From Agrococcus sediminis (lineage in GTDB: Bacteria > Actinomycetota > Actinomycetes > Actinomycetales > Microbacteriaceae), in contig NZ_VOIR01000014.1 in the NCBI RefSeq assembly GCF_007923295.1, positions 101,825 through 165,824 on the forward strand: a stretch of DNA of 64,000 bases, written 5' to 3'. Both the position numbers and the translations under genes were made by a program. Under the pieces are notes generated by a model that was given only the letters and a program-made list of their open reading frames with translations, did not search any database and was not told the origin of the DNA. Every line of letters begins with the position of its first letter. Position 1 is the stretch's first letter. Of the stretch, positions 62,300-64,000 are shown one piece after another.

Positions 62300-63025
62300 G
62301 TGGTGAAGTGGTTCGACAGGACGCCGCGCGACGTGACGCGCCAGCTGCTGCGGCATCACCGCGTCCCGGTGGTCGGCGACCGCGTGCTGCTGCAGGACGT
62401 GCGGCCCGCGCTCGTGCCGTTCGTCGGCCAGGCGCTCGGCCTCGAGCTCGACCTCGTGGCGAAGGCCGGCCGCGTGCTGGAGCAGGCGCCGTCGCTCGAG
62501 ACGCAGGTGGCGCTCGCCGACGTGGTGCGCATCCACGCGACGCGCGCGGGGGCGTTCGCGCGCATCCTGGACGGCGAGGGCGTCGAGCCCGAGGATGCGA
62601 TGCGCCCGTTCGCCGATGCCACGCGGGACTTCTCGAACCTGGTCGAGGGCGCCGACTGGTACGAGCAGGTGCTCGCGATCCACGTCATCAGCGGCCTGCT
62701 CGAGGACTTCTTCGTCGCGATCGTGCCGGGGCTGCCCGAGGACGACCAGGACGCCATGCTGCGGGCGCTCCGCGGCGAGAGCGCGCACGGGCACCTCGTG
62801 CGCATCCTCCAGGCCGCGATCCACGCGACGCCGAGGCTCTCCGACCGGCTGGCCGTGTGGGGCCGCCGGCTCGTCGGCGACGCGCTGCTGCAGATGTACC
62901 TCGCGGTCAACGGGCCCGACGACTCCGGTCGCGCCGTGCCGAGCCAGCCGCGGCTCGAGCCCGCGTTCAACGACATCGTCGCGTCGCACACCCGCCGCAT
63001 GGACGAGCTGGGCCTCACGGCCTGA
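62300..63025 (+). CDS. ferritin-like fold-containing protein
   Basis: A 241-residue, mostly helical protein. The helices contain scattered Glu/His/Asp residues (GADWYEQVLAIHVISGLLED; SAHGHLVRILQAAIHATPRL) compatible with a ferritin-like four-helix bundle like the tRNA hydroxylase MiaE superfamily. Metal ligands cannot be assigned with certainty. It is conserved in actinobacteria next to the DEAD-box helicase. A second GTG directly follows the first; the 62300 start is closest to the predicted +1. Confidence 0.75.
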   Translation: MVKWFDRTPRDVTRQLLRHHRVPVVGDRVLLQDVRPALVPFVGQALGLELDLVAKAGRVLEQAPSLETQVALADVVRIHATRAGAFARILDGEGVEPEDAMRPFADATRDFSNLVEGADWYEQVLAIHVISGLLEDFFVAIVPGLPEDDQDAMLRALRGESAHGHLVRILQAAIHATPRLSDRLAVWGRRLVGDALLQMYLAVNGPDDSGRAVPSQPRLEPAFNDIVASHTRRMDELGLTA

Positions 63026-63060
63026 GGCAGCGCGCGCGGCTCGAGCCGTGCGGGCGGGCG

Positions 63061-63363
63061 TCAGGCCTTGCGGGCGGTGAGCGCTGCGAGGTACGCGGCG
63101 TCCGCGCGCTCGCGGCGCTGCGGCAGGACCTTCGGCAGCGCGACCGCGACGACGAGCGCGGCGACGAGGCTGCCGATCCAGGCCCAGCCGTTGTCGGCTG
63201 CGGCGCCGAGCATCGCGGCGGCCGTCCACACGACGCCGGCGGCGGCGGCGGGCGCGAGCACGTTGAGGAAGAGGCCCACCCACTCGCGGCCCGGCAGCAG
63301 GTAGCGGGCCACGAGCCCGATCGCGGCGCCGAACACCATCGGCACGATGACCAGGATGGGCAT
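63061..63363 (-). CDS. small membrane protein of unknown function
   Basis: A 100-residue protein with three hydrophobic segments (residues 2-22, 28-52, 60-78) and a basic tail. No family was recognised with confidence. Its ATG shares one base with the DUF3107 stop (TGATG), so it is translationally coupled to that gene. Confidence 0.7.
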   Translation of the reverse strand: MPILVIVPMVFGAAIGLVARYLLPGREWVGLFLNVLAPAAAAGVVWTAAAMLGAAADNGWAWIGSLVAALVVAVALPKVLPQRRERADAAYLAALTARKA

Positions 63364-63581
63364 CAGGCGACGAAGCCGATCTTGCGCGTCGACTCGCTGC
63401 CGATCTCGACGTAGGCGATGTTCGCGCTCGGCACGATGTAGCGGCGCCCCTTCGCGTCGTCGAGCGCGAGGTGCCCGGCCTCGAGCGCGGCGAGCACCGC
63501 GGACTCGACCTCCTGGGCGGTCTGCGACGAGTCGAATGCGATCTCGCGTGCCGAGTCCTTGATGCCGATGCGGATGTCCAT
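63363..63581 (-). CDS. DUF3107 small protein
   Basis: A 72-residue protein beginning MDIRIGIKDSAREIAFDSSQ and ending YVEIGSESTRKIGFVA, a full-length match to the actinobacterial DUF3107 family (mycobacterial TB9.4-like). Its function is unknown. TATCCT on the minus strand (63589-63594) places +1 one base before the ATG. It heads a two-gene operon with the small membrane protein. Confidence 0.9.
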   Translation of the reverse strand: MDIRIGIKDSAREIAFDSSQTAQEVESAVLAALEAGHLALDDAKGRRYIVPSANIAYVEIGSESTRKIGFVA

Positions 63582-63588
63582 GCTCCCG

Positions 63589-63594
63589 AGGATA
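63589..63594 (-). promoter_or_regulatory. -10 box of DUF3107 gene (1-nt leader)
   Basis: TATCCT on the minus strand gives +1 at 63582, one base before the ATG. Confidence 0.5.
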
Positions 63595-63682
63595 GGCGAT
63601 CGGATGCGGCCGTCCCGCCGTGTCCGCCGAGGGCGATCACCTCCCTCGCGCGGCGCTCGCGCCCCCTGTGGGCGGCCGCGGA

Positions 63683-63688
63683 TACCGT
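63683..63688 (+). promoter_or_regulatory. -10 box of UvrD/AdnA-like gene (leaderless)
   Basis: TACCGT ends 7 nt before the ATG at 63695, placing +1 on the start codon. Confidence 0.5.
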
Positions 63689-63694
63689 GGCCGC

Positions 63695-64000
63695 ATGCCC
63701 AGCCAGAGCCTGCTCGAGACGAGCGTCGACCTCGACGAGTCCCAGCGTGCCGTGCTCACGCTGCCCGAGGGCGCATCCGCCATCGTCCTCGGCGTCGCCG
63801 GCTCCGGCAAGACCACGGCGCTCGTCGAGCTCGCCGCCGCGCGGCTCGCGGGCGGGCTCGAGCCGTCGGGCCTGCTCGTGGTGGCCGGCTCCCGGCAGGC
63901 CGCGACGGCGCTGCGCGACCGGCTCGCGCGCCGCACGGCGCGCGTCACGCCGGGGCCGCTCGCGCGCTCGATGCCGTCGTTCGCGCACGCGCTGCTCACG
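63695..64000 (+). CDS. UvrD/REP-family DNA helicase, AdnA-like (3' truncated by window)
   Basis: The first 102 residues of a gene that runs off the window. Residues 10-20 (VDLDESQRAVL) form the Q-motif of superfamily 1A helicases, and GVAGSGKTT near residues 33-41 is Walker A, followed by VVAGSRQAATALRDRLARR (motif Ia) and PSFAHALL (motif Ic-like). Position beside DUF3107, the ferritin-like gene and the DEAD-box helicase resembles the mycobacterial adnAB region, so a recombination helicase-nuclease subunit is likely. It has no stop codon in the window. Confidence 0.8.
   Translation, partial: MPSQSLLETSVDLDESQRAVLTLPEGASAIVLGVAGSGKTTALVELAAARLAGGLEPSGLLVVAGSRQAATALRDRLARRTARVTPGPLARSMPSFAHALLT

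Overview
The window is a dense, very GC-rich stretch of an actinobacterial chromosome, most likely from the Microbacteriaceae or a close relative in the Micrococcales. This rests on the codon composition, actinobacterial marker families (DUF3117, DUF3107, a PIG-L/MshB-type deacetylase, a 7Fe ferredoxin beside a DapC-type aminotransferase) and many TANNNT boxes placed for leaderless transcription. No rRNA, tRNA, transposase, integrase, prophage or CRISPR array was seen. The family assignment is inference; no genus is claimed.

Layout. 0-8.6 kb: the 3' half of a SNF2 helicase gene, a methyltransferase, a DsbA-like oxidoreductase, a GyrI-like protein, a CDP-alcohol phosphatidyltransferase with an acidic partner, a TetR/VOC divergent pair with a clear operator, an MFS exporter, a YflT-like stress protein and a LOG-family protein. 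8.6-12.8 kb: sbcDC nuclease operon (minus). 12.8-18.9 kb: six-gene Mrp Na+/H+ antiporter operon (A/B fused, then C, D, E, F, G). 18.9-25.2 kb: glycine riboswitch, gcvT-gcvH-gcvP and a solute-binding lipoprotein coupled to gcvP. 25.2-33.3 kb: CPBP protease and an oligopeptide ABC transporter (binding protein, two permeases, fused double ATPase) split by an antisense PH-domain gene. 33.4-38.5 kb: typA, then an accessory-looking stretch with an AbiEi/DUF559-type gene between two long palindromes and a flavin monooxygenase divergent from its probable FMN reductase. 38.6-48.4 kb: PIG-L deacetylase, ferredoxin, dapC, citrate synthase, purine permease, an ABC exporter coupled to dapD, and dapE. 48.4-56.1 kb: GT-C/PIG-V-like protein, DUF3117, O-methyltransferase, TatB, Mrp/NBP35 ATPase, DUF1003, MgtE-N/CBS protein, a second YflT-like protein, and the argP/lysE lysine-export pair. 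56.1-64 kb: aminopeptidase P, lipase-like hydrolase, membrane EEP phosphatase, PHP protein, a 20-bp tandem-repeat block with an inverted half, a DEAD-box helicase, ferritin-like protein, a small membrane protein, DUF3107 and the start of a UvrD/AdnA-type helicase.

How genes work together. Lysine/diaminopimelate functions recur (dapC, dapD, dapE, argP-lysE) within about 16 kb. Glycine catabolism is riboswitch controlled. Most operons show 1-bp or 4-bp stop/start overlaps (TGATG, ATGA, GTGA), implying translational coupling.

Most notable: (i) two perfect 24-bp and 20-bp stem palindromes sharing 13-bp outer arms that bracket a nuclease-like gene; (ii) a 20-bp minisatellite with a forward and an inverted block; (iii) at least 18 genes whose TANNNT box ends 7-9 nt before the start codon, two of them in divergent pairs whose opposed -10 boxes share the same TA; (iv) a lipoprotein paralogous to the oligopeptide-binding protein placed under the glycine riboswitch.
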